From Kitasatospora indigofera (GTDB lineage Bacteria; Actinomycetota; Actinomycetes; Streptomycetales; Streptomycetaceae), in contig NZ_BNBO01000034.1 in the NCBI RefSeq assembly GCF_014655955.1, positions 1-64,000 of the forward strand: a stretch of 64,000 bases of DNA, given 5' to 3'. The stretch's first letter is position 1; each line of letters starts with the position of its first letter. A model generated the notes under the pieces. It saw nothing but the letters and a program-made list of their open reading frames with translations, did not search any database and was not told where the DNA came from. Made by a program: the position numbers and the translations under genes. Positions 8,645 to 19,257 of the stretch are shown one piece after another.

Positions 8645-10704
8645 TCAGGCCGGCAGCTCCCCCAGGCGCCGGGAGACCACCGGCAGCTCCCGCACCCGTA
8701 CGCCGGTCGCGTGGTGCACCGCGTTGGCGACGGCCGCCGCCGTGCCGACGATCCCGATCTCCCCGATGCCCTTCGACCCGAGCGGGCTGACGTGGGCGTC
8801 CTCCTCCTCGACCCAGTACGCCTGCACGTCCGGCACGTCCGCGCTGACCGCCACGTGGTACGAGCCGAGATCGCGCTCCGCGTGGTCGCCGAAGCCCGGG
8901 TCCATGGTGGACTCCTCCAGCAGGGCCATCGAGGCCCCCATCACCATGCCGCCCACCAGCTGTGAGCGCGCCGTCCGATCGTTGAGGATCCGCCCGGCGG
9001 CGAACACCCCGAGCAGTCGGCGCCGCCGCACCTCCCCGCTGTCCGTGTCCACCTGGACCTCCGCGAACTGCGCGCCGAACGCGTGCCGGGCGAACTCCGT
9101 CCCCCGCCCCACGAGCTCCCGGGTGTCGGCCCGTACCGAAAGGCCCCGCGCGGGGAGGGGCGCTCCCCCGGCCAGGCGCTCCCGGAGCCGGGTCGCGGCC
9201 TCGTGCACCGCCCAGCCCCAGGACGACGTCCCGCTGGAGCCGCCGGCGACCGAGCCGTACGGCAGGTCGGTGCGTCCGACCTCGATCCGCACCCGCTCCA
9301 CGGGCACGGCCAGCACCTCGGCGGCGACCAGGGCCAGGACCGTCCGGGCCCCCGTGCCGATGTCGGCGGCGTTCACCCGGACGAGGTACCCACCGCCCGG
9401 CTCGGCCCGTACCTCGGCCGAGGAGGGGGCGATCAGCACCGGGTAGGTCGACGCCGCCACCCCCGTGCCGACCAGCAGCCGGCCCTCCCGCCGGACGCCC
9501 GGACGCGGGTCCCGGCCCGCCCAGCCGAACCGCCGGGCGCCCTCGCGCAGGCAGGCCGGGAGACCGCGGCTGGAGAACGGCCTACCGCTGTCCGGTTCGG
9601 CCCCGGGCTCGTTGCGCAGCCGCAGTTCGACCGGGTCCAGCCCGCAGGCCGACGCCAGCTCGTCCATCGCCGACTCCAGGGCGAACATCCCCGGGGCCTC
9701 GCCGGGTGCCCGCATCCACGAGGGCGTCGGCACGTCCTGCCGGACGACCCGGTGGGTGGTCCGGGAGACGGCGGAGCGGTACATCACCCGGGCCGGCACC
9801 GCCGCCTGTTCGACGAACTCCTTCAGCGTCGAGGTCCTGGTCAGGATCTCGTGCGCCAACGCCTCGATCCGCCCGTCCCGGCCGGCCCCCAGCCGTACCC
9901 GCTGCACGGTCGGCGAGCGGTGGCCGACCAGGGCGGGCAGCTGCGCCCGCGGCAGGGCGAGCCGGACCGGCCGGCCGACCACCCGGGCCGCCATCGCGGC
10001 CAGCACCACGTTGGGCCGCGGCGTCCCCTTGGACCCGAAGCCCCCGCCGACGTGCTCGTTCACCACCAGCACCTGGTCCTCCGGCAGCCCGAACAGCGTC
10101 GCGAGGGTCTTGCGGACGCCGTGGCCGCCCTGGCTGGAGTCGTGGACGGTCAGCCGGCCGCCCTGCCATGCGGCGGTGGAGGCGTGCGGCTCCATCGGGT
10201 GGTTGTGCAGCGGGCCGATCCGGTAGGTGGCGTCGATCCGCAGCTCCGCGGCCGCGTACCCGGCCTCGAAGTCGCCGCGCACCCGGTCCGCCGGATGGCC
10301 CCCGTTGGCCTCCTCCGGCGCGTAGACGCCCGGGTGGTCCGCCACCAGCGTCACGTCGTGCGGCTCCTCGGCGTACTCCACCCGCACGCCGGCGGCGGCG
10401 TGCTGCGCGGCCTGGAGGGTCTCGGCGACGACCAGCGCCACGACCTGGCCGCGGTGCGCCACCCGGGCGGACTGCAGCACCGCCAGCGTGGGGTCTCCGG
10501 CATCGGCGAGCCGCGGCGCGTCCAGGTGGGTCAGGACGGCGAGCACCCGCGGGTCGGCCTCGCCCGGGTGGACGGCCAGCACCTCGCCGCGGGCGACGGT
10601 GGCCGGCACCGGGCAGGCGTGCACGGCGCCGGGCGGGCGCGGGTCGTCGGCGTACCGGGCCGCGCCGGTCACCTTGTCACGGCCCTCCAGGCGGACGTGA
10701 TCGG

Positions 10705-10708
<4 letters not shown>
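8645..10708 (-). CDS. Molybdenum hydroxylase, molybdopterin-binding large subunit (xanthine dehydrogenase family, YagR-like)
   Basis: 687 residues. It opens with the aldehyde oxidase/xanthine dehydrogenase hammerhead domain (VRLEGRDKVTGAARYADD), followed by the molybdopterin-binding domain with NEHVGGGFGSKG near 265 and the C-terminal GSKGIGEIGIVGTAA, which carries the catalytic Glu of the family. It should oxidise an aldehyde or N-heterocycle, with electrons passed to the FAD and 2Fe-2S subunits encoded just upstream. Its ATG overlaps the stop of the FAD subunit gene by 4 bases (ATGA), so the three genes form one operon. The substrate is not evident. Confidence 0.92.
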
Positions 10709-11693
<985 letters not shown>

Positions 11694-11697
<4 letters not shown>

Positions 11698-12176
11698 GGC
11701 GCCACCTCCAGCACGGCCCGGACGATGCCCGGGTAGGCGCCGCACCGGCAGATGTTGCCGCTCATCAGCTCGCGCACGGACGCCTCGTCCAGCCGTTCGC
11801 CCGCCCGCTCGGCCTCGGTGAGCAGGCCGACCGCCGAGCAGAGCTGCCCCGGGGTGCAGAACCCGCACTGGAAGGCGTCATGGTCCAGGAAGGCCTGCTG
11901 CACCGGGTGCAGCTCCGCGCCGTCGGCCAGCCCCTCCACGGTGGTGACCGAGGCGCCGTCCAGGCTGACGGCCAGCAGCAGGCAGCTGTTCACCCGCCGC
12001 CCGTCGACCAGCACCGTGCAGGCCCCGCACTGCCCGTGGTCGCAGCCCTTCTTCGGACCGGTCAGCGCGAGGTGCTCGCGGAGCACGTCCAGCAGGGTGC
12101 ACCGGTTGTCCAGCAGCAGGGCGGCCGGCTCGCCGTTCACCTCCAGGCGGGTCTGCGTCGCCGTGATCCCGAGCAT
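11694..12176 (-). CDS. Molybdenum hydroxylase, 2Fe-2S subunit (YagT-like)
   Basis: 160 residues. Both clusters are complete: the plant-type GCDHGQCGACTV near 44 with a further Cys near 64, and the helical C-terminal CGFCTPG near 105 and CRCGAYP near 142. It carries electrons between the molybdenum centre and FAD. The ATG at 12176 has GAGGTGA upstream. I see no convincing Tat signal in this start, unlike E. coli PaoA, so the complex is probably cytosolic; an upstream frame extension to 12260 contains Arg pairs but no hydrophobic stretch. Confidence 0.9.
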
Positions 12177-12328
12177 CGGCTCACCTCTCGTCCGGACAGT
12201 GCGTCGTCTCAGCCGTCCCACCCGGTGCCCCGGCCGACACCTCCCCCGGCCGCCGACCACCGGTTCGCCGCGTCGGCGGGCCGGCCCGGGCGGCGGTTGG
12301 GGCCGGCCCGGCCGGGCAGACGGACGGT

Positions 12329-13885
12329 ATGTCCACTGTGCACAAGGAGACCGAGCGCAACTACGCGGGCGCCCTGGACCATCCGCTGCCGGCCGAGCGG
12401 CTGCCGCAGGTGGCCCGGGTGCGGACCGGCGGCACGGAGCGACTCGACGCCGTCTACTTCGACACCCCCGACCTGCGCCTGCTGCGCCGGGGCGTCACCC
12501 TGCGCCGCCGCACCGGCGGCCACGACGCGGGCTGGCACCTCAAAACGCCAGGGGAGGACGGCAGCCGTACCGAGAGCCGGCTGCCCCTGACGGACGGCTC
12601 CCCCGCTCACCCGCCGCCGGAGCTGCTGGCGCGGACGGCCCTGGACACCCGCGGCCGGCCCCTGGCGCCGGTGGTGCACCTGCGGACCAGACGTGACCTG
12701 ACCCTGCTGGCCGACGCGGAGGGCAACACCCTGGCCGAGCTGGCCCGTGACACCGTCTCGGCCCGCGTCCTCGGCGGGGCGCCACCCGCGCCGGGGCCGG
12801 CGCCGGCACCGGACGCCGTCGACTGGGTGGAGACCGAAGTCGAACTGGTCGACGGCGGCACCGGTCTGCTGGACGCGGTCGAGGCGGAGCTGCACCGGCA
12901 CGGGCTGGACCGGGCCGCCCAGCAGTCCAAGCTCGGCCACGCCCTCGCCGGCCGGCTCCCCGCCGGGGCGGAGGCCGGCGGGTGGACCCGCCCGGCCGCC
13001 GGCGGCCCCGCCGTGCGCCGGGCGAGGAGCGGCTCCGTCGGGGAGGCGCTCACCGGCCACCTGCGCGTGCAGGCGGCGGCCCTGCGGACGCTGGACCCGG
13101 CCGTCCGCCTCGACGAGGCCGACTCGGTCCACCGGATGCGGGTCCAGGTGCGCCGGCTGCGCAGCGCGCTGGCGGCCCACCGGCGGATCCTGGACCGGAC
13201 GGCCACCGACCCGCTCGACCACGAGCTGCGCTGGTTCGGCAAGGTCCTCGGCCGCGCCAGGGACGCCGAGGTCATCGCCGGCCGTCTCGGCGGACAGGCC
13301 GACGCACTCCCGCCGGAGGGCCACCCCGCCGAGACGGCGGCCCGCATCCGCAGCTGGTCCGGAGCGCGGTACCGGGAGGCCCACCACGCCGTGGTGCGGG
13401 CGATGGAAGGCCGGCGCTACTTCGACCTGCTCGACGCCGTGGAGCACCTCGCCGCGCGTCCCCCGCTGAAGCGCCGGGCCGCCCGGGGCCGGGCCGAGGC
13501 CCGCCGCATGCTCGACCGGCAGCGGCGACGCGCCTCCCGGCGGCTGGACCAGGCCCTGGACATGGCGCCCGGCCCGCAGCAGGACGACCGGCTCCATCGC
13601 GCCCGCAAGGCCGCGAAGCGGGCCCGGTACGCGGCCGAGAGCGTCACCCCGTTCGCCGGCCGTCCTGCCGCCCGGCTCCGCAAGCGGGCCAAGGGGATCC
13701 AGCAACCGCTCGGCGCCCACCAGGACGGCGTCATGGGCGAGCGGGGCCTGGCCGGGATCGCCGCGGCCGGCCCGCCCGACGACCGTTCCGCCTTCGGCCT
13801 CGGCATCCTGTACGCCCGGCAGCGCGCGGACGCGGCCCGGCAGGTGAAGCAGGCCGCCGGGGCAGGCGGACGGCTCACCGGCTGA
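12329..13885 (+). CDS. CYTH and CHAD domain protein
   Basis: 518 residues. The N-terminal CYTH domain (about 1-215) starts with KETERNY, a variant of the ExExK motif that binds triphosphate/metal, and has the paired strands with LRRRTGG and HLKTPGED. The CHAD domain (about 235-515) is an all-helical repeat with conserved His/Arg: VHRMRVQVRRLRSALAAH and, in the second half, LHRARKAAKRARYAAE. CHAD domains bind inorganic polyphosphate; CYTH domains hydrolyse or bind triphosphates. A role at polyphosphate granules is likely. The ATG is led by a weak GACGG. It is divergent from the molybdenum hydroxylase operon. Confidence 0.9.
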   Translation: MSTVHKETERNYAGALDHPLPAERLPQVARVRTGGTERLDAVYFDTPDLRLLRRGVTLRRRTGGHDAGWHLKTPGEDGSRTESRLPLTDGSPAHPPPELLARTALDTRGRPLAPVVHLRTRRDLTLLADAEGNTLAELARDTVSARVLGGAPPAPGPAPAPDAVDWVETEVELVDGGTGLLDAVEAELHRHGLDRAAQQSKLGHALAGRLPAGAEAGGWTRPAAGGPAVRRARSGSVGEALTGHLRVQAAALRTLDPAVRLDEADSVHRMRVQVRRLRSALAAHRRILDRTATDPLDHELRWFGKVLGRARDAEVIAGRLGGQADALPPEGHPAETAARIRSWSGARYREAHHAVVRAMEGRRYFDLLDAVEHLAARPPLKRRAARGRAEARRMLDRQRRRASRRLDQALDMAPGPQQDDRLHRARKAAKRARYAAESVTPFAGRPAARLRKRAKGIQQPLGAHQDGVMGERGLAGIAAAGPPDDRSAFGLGILYARQRADAARQVKQAAGAGGRLTG

Positions 13886-13959
13886 ACCCGGCCGGGAGGC
13901 CCGACGGCCGGTGGCGGGAGCGGCGGTCGTACGCCGGCCGCAGCACTGGTCCGGGCCCG

Positions 13960-13975
13960 GTTCGCCCGGGCGAAC
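13960..13975. repeat. 16-bp perfect palindrome
   Basis: GTTCGCCCGGGCGAAC reads the same on both strands and lies in the 197-base gap between the CYTH-CHAD gene and the second ligase gene. It could be an operator or simply chance in GC-rich DNA; no adjacent regulator is present. Confidence 0.25.
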
Positions 13976-14082
13976 ACGGGTAGTCGCCCACTGCGGGCCG
14001 CCCCGGCCGCAGGGCGCGCACCGGGCGCCCGCCCCGGTCCCGCGAGTGCGAGGACCCGGTCCCACGACCGCGAGGAACTGAC

Positions 14083-15180
14083 ATGACGAGCGTCGGCGTC
14101 GAGGAGGAGTACCTGCTCCTCGACCCCTTGACCGGGCGGCCGGCGGCCCGCGCGGAGCAGGTCCTCGCCGCGGCGCGGATCCGGTCGGCACTGGACCCGG
14201 AGGAGGTCCAGCACGAACTGCTGCAGGCGCAGGCCGAGGTCGCCACTCCGGTGTGCGGGACGCTGGAGGAGGTGGGCGGCCACCTGCTGCGGATGCGGCA
14301 CGCCCTCGGCGAGGCCGCGGAGGCGGCCGGGTGCCGGTTGGCGGCCAGCGGCGCCGCCCCCCTGCCGGGACACGGTCCGGTGCCCGTGACACCCGCACCC
14401 CGCTACCGGGCGATGCACGCCGACGCACCGATTCTCACCGACGAACAACTCGTCAACGGCATGCACGTCCATGTCGGCATCCCCGACCGGGGCCTGCGGG
14501 TGGCGGTCCTGAACCGGCTCCGGCCCTGGCTCCCGGTGCTGGTCGCCCTGGCCGCGAACTCCCCGGTCTGGAACGGCGCCGACACCGGTTTCGCCAGCTG
14601 GCGCACGGTCGTGTTCGGCCGGTGGCCGATCACCGGCATACCGCCGCTGTTCGCCGACCCGGACGACTACGACCGCCGCACCCTCGCCCTGCGGGAGAGC
14701 GGGATGGTCCGGGACCTCGGGCAGCTGTACTGGCAGGCCCGCCTGTCCTCCCGGTACCCCACCGTCGAGATCCGCGCGACGGACGTACAGCTGCGCACCG
14801 ACGACGCCGTGATGCTGGCCGGCCTGGTCCGCGCGCTGACCACCACCGCGCTCCGCGACGAGGCGGCCGGCCGCCCGCTGCCCGACCGGCAACCCGAGAG
14901 CCTGGCGGGCGCCGGCTGGCATGCCGCGCGGCACGGGCTCGGCGACGAGCTCCACGACCCGTTCACCGGCCGGCTCCGCCGGGTCGGCGACGTCGTCGCC
15001 CGGCTGGTCGAGCACACGGCCGAGGCGCTGGAGGAGGCCGGGGACACCCGGCAGGTGAGCGCGGGGCTGCACCGCCTGCTGCGGGAGGGCAACGGTGCGC
15101 AGCGTCAGCGGCGGACCTTCGCGACGTCGGGTCTCTCCGGCCTGGTCGACCTGATCACCGACCACGTCGGCTCCCGTTGA
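14083..15180 (+). CDS. Carboxylate-amine ligase, glutamate-cysteine ligase family 2 (second paralogue)
   Basis: 365 residues. It starts MTSVGVEEEYLLLDP with the GxEEE motif at once, then ANSPVWNGADTGFASWRTVVFGRWP near 165, YPTVEIRATDVQLRTDDAVMLAGL near 225, and the C-terminal QRQRRTF. These are the YbdK/GCS2 landmarks, shared with the protein encoded at 5832-6950 but with clearly different sequence, so they are old paralogues. Substrates are unknown. The ATG at 14083 has GAGGAA 8 bases upstream. Confidence 0.87.
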   Translation: MTSVGVEEEYLLLDPLTGRPAARAEQVLAAARIRSALDPEEVQHELLQAQAEVATPVCGTLEEVGGHLLRMRHALGEAAEAAGCRLAASGAAPLPGHGPVPVTPAPRYRAMHADAPILTDEQLVNGMHVHVGIPDRGLRVAVLNRLRPWLPVLVALAANSPVWNGADTGFASWRTVVFGRWPITGIPPLFADPDDYDRRTLALRESGMVRDLGQLYWQARLSSRYPTVEIRATDVQLRTDDAVMLAGLVRALTTTALRDEAAGRPLPDRQPESLAGAGWHAARHGLGDELHDPFTGRLRRVGDVVARLVEHTAEALEEAGDTRQVSAGLHRLLREGNGAQRQRRTFATSGLSGLVDLITDHVGSR

Positions 15181-15219
15181 GGGGCGGGCCGACGCGACCA
15201 GCCCGGTAGCCGCCACACG

Positions 15220-15245
15220 GGCGGCCCCGACCGGCCGGGGCCGCC
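15220..15245. terminator. Hairpin between convergent genes
   Basis: GGCGGCCCC and GGGGCCGCC form a 9-bp perfect stem with an 8-base loop between the ligase stop (+) and the VOC gene stop (-), a likely bidirectional terminator. Confidence 0.5.
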
Positions 15246-15300
15246 GGTCCGGCGGGAGTTCGGGCCCGGTTCCGGTGCCGTCCGGCGCCGGGCCCGGTCG

Positions 15301-15672
15301 CTAGCCGATGAGGGTGTCCTTCGGGCGGACCACGCAGAACTCGTTCCCCTCCGGATCCGCCAGGACGGTCCACGACTCGTCGCCGCTCTGTCCGACGTCC
15401 ACCCTGCGGGCGCCGAGTGCGAGGATGCGCTCGATCTCGTCCTCCCGGTCCTCCGCGGCGGACGTCAGATCGAGGTGCAGACGGTTCTTGGTGACCTTGC
15501 GGTCCGTCACCGGCATGAAGCAGATGCCCACCGGGGCCGTCGGGTCCGGCCCGATCACGACCTCCCGGTCCCGCTCGGACAGGATCCGCCAGCCCAGCAC
15601 TCCGGCCCAGAACCGGGCCAGCGCGGGCAGGTCCCGGGCGTCGATGACGATGTGATGCAGTGCGAGAGGCAT
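15301..15672 (-). CDS. VOC (glyoxalase/dioxygenase superfamily) protein
   Basis: 123 residues, a single VOC module: it opens with LHHIVIDARDLPALARFWAGVLGWRIL (first metal-ligand region) and ends with the paired DPEGNEFCVV. NRLHLDLTSA marks the centre. Proteins of this size are often labelled glyoxalase-like or bleomycin-resistance-like, and the substrate cannot be told. The ATG at 15672 is chosen because the family start is MPLALHHIVIDA; the longer frame to 16053 is antisense to the Ohr gene. Confidence 0.8.
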   Translation of the reverse strand: MPLALHHIVIDARDLPALARFWAGVLGWRILSERDREVVIGPDPTAPVGICFMPVTDRKVTKNRLHLDLTSAAEDREDEIERILALGARRVDVGQSGDESWTVLADPEGNEFCVVRPKDTLIG

Positions 15673-15745
15673 GCTCGCCAGTGTGCCCTTCCCCAGTGGT
15701 CCGGCGCTGACGCCCGCTCCGCTCGGCAAGGGGAGCGGGCCGGTG

Positions 15746-16174
15746 TCACAGCGGGGTGCCGTTGACCACCAGGGCGACCTCGATGTTGCCGCGGGTGGCA
15801 CCGGAGTACGGGCAGACCTGGTGGGCGGTCCTGACCAGTTCGGCCGCTTGCCAGGCGGTGAGCGAGGGCAACGATATCCGCAGTTCGACGGCGAGTTGGA
15901 GGCGTCCGCCGTCGACCGGGACGAGGGAGACGGAGGAGTCGATCTCCACGTCGTCCGCCCGGAGCGCGCTGCGCCGCCCGACCAGCTCGACCGTCGTGCC
16001 GAAGCAGGCCGCGAAGCCGATCGCGAACAGCTGCTCGGGGTTGACGCCCTCACCGTCGCCGCCCAGCTCCTCGGGCTGCCGCAGGTCCAGGTCCAGCCTG
16101 CCGTCCTGCGTGCGGCCGTGGCCGTTCCTGCCTCCGACGACGTGTGCCTGTGCCGTGTATCGCGCCTTGGTCAT
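15746..16174 (-). CDS. ohr: Organic hydroperoxide resistance protein (Ohr/OsmC family)
   Basis: 142 residues. Both redox cysteines of Ohr are present: in FAACFGTTVE near 60 and in QVCPYSGATRGN near 124. GRDGR-like VVGGRNGHGRTQDGRLDLDL is the N-terminal signature. Ohr reduces organic and fatty acid hydroperoxides using a Cys pair recycled by lipoylated protein. MTKARYTA at 16174 is the usual Ohr start with GAAGGGA 9 bases upstream; an ATG three codons earlier is too close to that site. The divergent HxlR gene is the probable regulator. Confidence 0.93.
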   Translation of the reverse strand: MTKARYTAQAHVVGGRNGHGRTQDGRLDLDLRQPEELGGDGEGVNPEQLFAIGFAACFGTTVELVGRRSALRADDVEIDSSVSLVPVDGGRLQLAVELRISLPSLTAWQAAELVRTAHQVCPYSGATRGNIEVALVVNGTPL

Positions 16175-16193
16175 GCCGAACATCCCTTCGTCG

Positions 16194-16237
16194 CTTCTTG
16201 ATTCAGAATCTGGCACTTCAAAATCAAGAAGTCAATG
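16194..16237 (-). promoter_or_regulatory. ohr promoter with overlapping inverted-repeat operator
   Basis: CTTCTTGATT (16194-16203) and AATCAAGAAG (16222-16231) form a perfect 10-bp inverted repeat with an 18-base spacer; GATTCAGAATC (16200-16210) is a nested palindrome. On the minus strand TTGACT and CAGATT, 17 bases apart, fit a sigma-70-like promoter for ohr lying inside the repeat, so a bound dimer would block transcription. The region is also much richer in A/T than its surroundings. Confidence 0.55.
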
Positions 16238-16353
16238 ACGTACCATCAGATGCACACACGTCGACCGGAGGACTCACCACGACGGCCCCGCAACTCCCCT
16301 CCGCGGAAGGGAGTTGGTTCAGGAACAGGAAGCGCGAAGTCTAGGATGGTGAA

Positions 16354-17037
16354 GTGGAACAGCGAACGTACAACCAGTACTGCGCGACCGCGCGCACCCT
16401 CGACCTCGTCGGCGAGCGCTGGACGCTGCTGCTGATCCGCGAACTGCTGACCGGCCCCAAGCGGTACGGCGACCTGCAGGCGAGTCTGCGCGGCCTCGGC
16501 ACCGGACTGCTCGCCGCCCGCCTGAAGCACCTCGAACGCGAGGGGCTCGCGCACCGGGTCGTGCTGCCGCCGCCCGCCCGGACCCCCGCCTACGCCCTCA
16601 CCGAGGCGGGTGAGGAGCTCGGGCCGGCGATCCTGCAGCTCGCCCGCTGGGGCCTGAAGTGGGCCCTGGGCGAACGACGCGAGGACGAGACCTTCCACCC
16701 CGGCTGGGCCGTGCTCGGCCTGCGGGCCTGCTTCGACCCCGAGGCCGCCGCCGGACTCAACGCGGTCTACGAGTTCCGCGTCGACGACGAGCTGTTCCAC
16801 GCCCGCATCGACGGCGGGGCCGTCGAGGCCCTGCACGGACCGGCCCAGCACCCGGACGCGACCGTCACGATCAGCCAGGAGGCGTTCCTGCGTCTGACCG
16901 ACCAGAGCCTCACCCTCGCGCAGGCGATCGAGAGCGGCACGGCGTCCGCCTCCGGCGACCCGCAGGCCCTCCGCAGGCTGGGCGGCCTGTTCCGCCTCCC
17001 GCCTCCGCGGACCCGCACGGCGCACCGGACGAGTTGA
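16354..17037 (+). CDS. HxlR family transcriptional regulator with C-terminal SCP2-like domain
   Basis: 227 residues from a GTG at 16354 preceded by AGGATGG. The winged-helix domain (residues 1-100) has the HxlR signature YCATARTLDLVGERWTLLLIRELLTGPKRYGDL with a Cys at position 9 that could sense oxidation. Residues 125-220 resemble the SCP2 sterol-carrier fold (DAAVTIS-like region HPDATVTISQEAFLRL), as in several streptomycete HxlR fusions. It is divergent from ohr and probably controls it through the 16194-16231 repeat, in place of the usual OhrR of the MarR family. This is inferred from layout only. Confidence 0.85.
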   Translation: MEQRTYNQYCATARTLDLVGERWTLLLIRELLTGPKRYGDLQASLRGLGTGLLAARLKHLEREGLAHRVVLPPPARTPAYALTEAGEELGPAILQLARWGLKWALGERREDETFHPGWAVLGLRACFDPEAAAGLNAVYEFRVDDELFHARIDGGAVEALHGPAQHPDATVTISQEAFLRLTDQSLTLAQAIESGTASASGDPQALRRLGGLFRLPPPRTRTAHRTS

Positions 17038-17430
17038 TCCCGGAGCCGAAGCGGCGCCCCCCGGCCGGGCAGACCCAAACCCGGCAGTGCCCGCCCGACC
17101 CGCGTTCCCGACCCGCGTGCGTCGGCGGCGGTTCACGTGCCCGAGCCGGCTCTGCACCCACCCGCTGGTGATCCACGACTCCGGATTCATCCCCGGCTGC
17201 CCCGGCCCGGTCGTCATCACCTGAGCAGAGGGGGCGTCGGGCCGGAGGCCCCCGGCGCCGGTTTCGGACGGGCCGGACTGCCGCCCGGGACGACCTGAGC
17301 GGGGCGCCCACCGCGTCCGGGGGTGAGGGCTCCGGCGAGGGGTGCAGCCTCGTGGCCGTCGCGCGGGACGCGGCCGGCCCGGCCGCGGACGGTCCAGGAC
17401 GGCGCGGTCGCGCGGTCGCGCCGGCGGGGG
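17038..17430. other. Gap with no supported gene
   Basis: About 390 bases between the HxlR gene and the convergent XRE-cupin gene. Short open frames exist on both strands but none resembles a known protein and none has a good ribosome binding site. Confidence 0.4.
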
Positions 17431-18015
17431 TCAGGTGGTGCGGGCCCTGAGGTGGGCCCGTTCCCCCTGGGCGCCGAAGAGGACCAGGAGTTCCACCGTG
17501 CGGTCGTCGTCGGGGCCGAGCCAGTGCGGTACCCGGGTGTCGAACTCGGCGGCCTCGCCGGGCTTGAGGATCACCCGCTCGTCGCCGAGCAGCAGGCGCA
17601 GGCGGCCGGCGAGGACGTAGACCCATTCGAAGCCCTCGTGGGTGGCCGGCCGCGGTTCGGTGCCGGGCCGGGGCGGGATGAGGAGTTTGTGGGCCTGGAC
17701 GCCACCGGGCCGGCTGAGCGGCACGAAGGTCATGCCGTTGCGGGTGACCGGCCTGAGGTGGATGCGCGGGTCACCGGTGCGCGGCGCGCCGACGAGTTCG
17801 TCCAGGGGAACGGCGTAGGCCTCGGCGAGCGGCAGGAGCATGTCGAGGGTCGGCCTGCGGGTGCCGCCTTCGAGCCGGGAGAGCGTGCTCGCGTTGATCC
17901 CGGTCTGCTCGGCGAGGACGGCCAGCGTCAGGCCGTGCCGCCGGCGCAGGTCCCGCAGCCGCGGCCCGACGGCGGCCAGCCGGTCCTTCTTCTCGGTGCC
18001 GTCCGTGTCGCCCAT
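17431..18015 (-). CDS. XRE family regulator with C-terminal cupin domain
   Basis: 194 residues. A helix-turn-helix of the Cro/CI type spans about 14-70 (LRDLRRRHGLTLAVLAEQTG, then INASTLSRLEGGTRRPTLDM), and a cupin fills about 100-185 (HEGFEWVYVLAGRLRLLLG, then LKPGEAAEFDTRVPHWLG). Such regulators bind a small molecule in the cupin and repress nearby genes. The divergent methyltransferase is the likely target. The ATG at 18015 has GGTGG upstream; an ATG four codons earlier (18027) lacks a site. Confidence 0.85.
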   Translation of the reverse strand: MGDTDGTEKKDRLAAVGPRLRDLRRRHGLTLAVLAEQTGINASTLSRLEGGTRRPTLDMLLPLAEAYAVPLDELVGAPRTGDPRIHLRPVTRNGMTFVPLSRPGGVQAHKLLIPPRPGTEPRPATHEGFEWVYVLAGRLRLLLGDERVILKPGEAAEFDTRVPHWLGPDDDRTVELLVLFGAQGERAHLRARTT

Positions 18016-18311
18016 GTCCACCAGCATGCTGAAACGGCACGGGGCTTTGCAACACCGGCAGCAGGTGGCGCAGTGTCGTACCGGCGGCCTGGCCGATCAC
18101 CCGGCGGTCCGCCTCCCACCTGTCCACCTCTCCGGCCCCGGTGAGGAACGGCACCGGCGGTTCAGCCCTCACCGGCTCCCCCGCCGCCCGCAGCGGCACC
18201 GTGCCGCGGACCGTCCGGCGGAGGGTCACGTGCGACGGCCGGCGCACCACCGCCACCACGACGTACCAGCACCGCCGTCCCGTAGCCGCCCGTACCGAAA
18301 GGCCCCCGCCC

Positions 18312-18944
18312 ATGACCAGCGCCAACGAGTCCGCCGCCTTCTGGGAGAGGCACTACGCCGCCATGGACGCTGACTGGGGCACCCGGCCCAACGTCGTCCT
18401 GACCGCGCTGCTCGCTGACCTGGCCCCCACCCCGGGCACCGCCCTGGACCTGGGCTGCGGACACGGCGGCGACGCCCTCTGGCTCGCCGCCCGGGGCTGG
18501 GACGTCACCGCCGTCGACGTCTCCCGGACGGCTCTCGACCGCGTCGCGGCAGGCGCGGCGGCGGCCGGCGTCACCGAGCGGGTCCACCCCGAGCGGCACG
18601 ACCTCGCCGAAACGTTCCCCGCCGGCGCCTACGACCTGGTCACCGCCACCTACTTCCACACCCCGGTCACCATCTCCCGCGACGGCGTGCTGCGCCGGGC
18701 CGCCCGTGCCGTGGCCCCCGGAGGACTGCTGGTCGTGATCGAACACGCCTCCACCGCCCCCTGGTCCTGGCAGGCCGGCCAGGACGTCGAATACCCCGCC
18801 CCCGCCGACGTCATCGCCTCGCTCCGGCTCGACGACTCCTGGCACGTCGTACGTGGCGACGCACCCCGGCGCACCGCCACCGGCCCCGGGGGACGAACCG
18901 CGACCGTCACCGACAACGTCATCGCCGTCCGGCGCACCGGCTGA
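18312..18944 (+). CDS. Class I SAM-dependent methyltransferase
   Basis: 210 residues. SAM motif I is ALDLGCGHGGDALWLAARG near 46, followed by the acidic end of strand 2 (VTAVDVS) and YDLVTATYFHTP as motif IV. The fold and size fit TehB/thiopurine-type or antibiotic self-resistance small-molecule methyltransferases; the substrate is unknown. The ATG at 18312 follows GAAAGG; the long upstream frame is antisense to the regulator. Divergent from the XRE-cupin gene, 296 bases apart. Confidence 0.85.
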   Translation: MTSANESAAFWERHYAAMDADWGTRPNVVLTALLADLAPTPGTALDLGCGHGGDALWLAARGWDVTAVDVSRTALDRVAAGAAAAGVTERVHPERHDLAETFPAGAYDLVTATYFHTPVTISRDGVLRRAARAVAPGGLLVVIEHASTAPWSWQAGQDVEYPAPADVIASLRLDDSWHVVRGDAPRRTATGPGGRTATVTDNVIAVRRTG

Positions 18945-19257
18945 TCCGTACGCAGGGCAGAACCTCGGCCCTCCCCGAGCCCTGCGCCACCACGACGTCC
19001 GCCGCAGCCGTGGGCGCGCCCGGCGGCCGGGTCGGGAGGATCAGCGCCCGGCCGCCAGCACGGCGAAGAGTCCGGCGCACTCACCGGCGAAGGAGTGGCG
19101 AGCGTGACGCAGTAGGCCGCCCTTCGCCGGCCGGCAGGAGTTCGCCGACACGGCCGCGGAACTCATGGCCCGGCCGGTGCCCGGCTTCCAAGGGATTTCC
19201 CCGGGGCCGCCGAGCCGCGCCGGTGAACTCGGCCTCTGCGAAAGGGCGGTAGTGGGC
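18945..19257. other. Gap, possible minus-strand gene remnant
   Basis: Just over 300 bases between convergent genes. On the minus strand a frame ending at 19041 gives RHSFAGECAGLFAVLAAGR, which reads like a genuine helical C-terminus, but nothing convincing precedes it. It may be the tail of a decayed gene. No terminator stem stands out. Confidence 0.25.
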
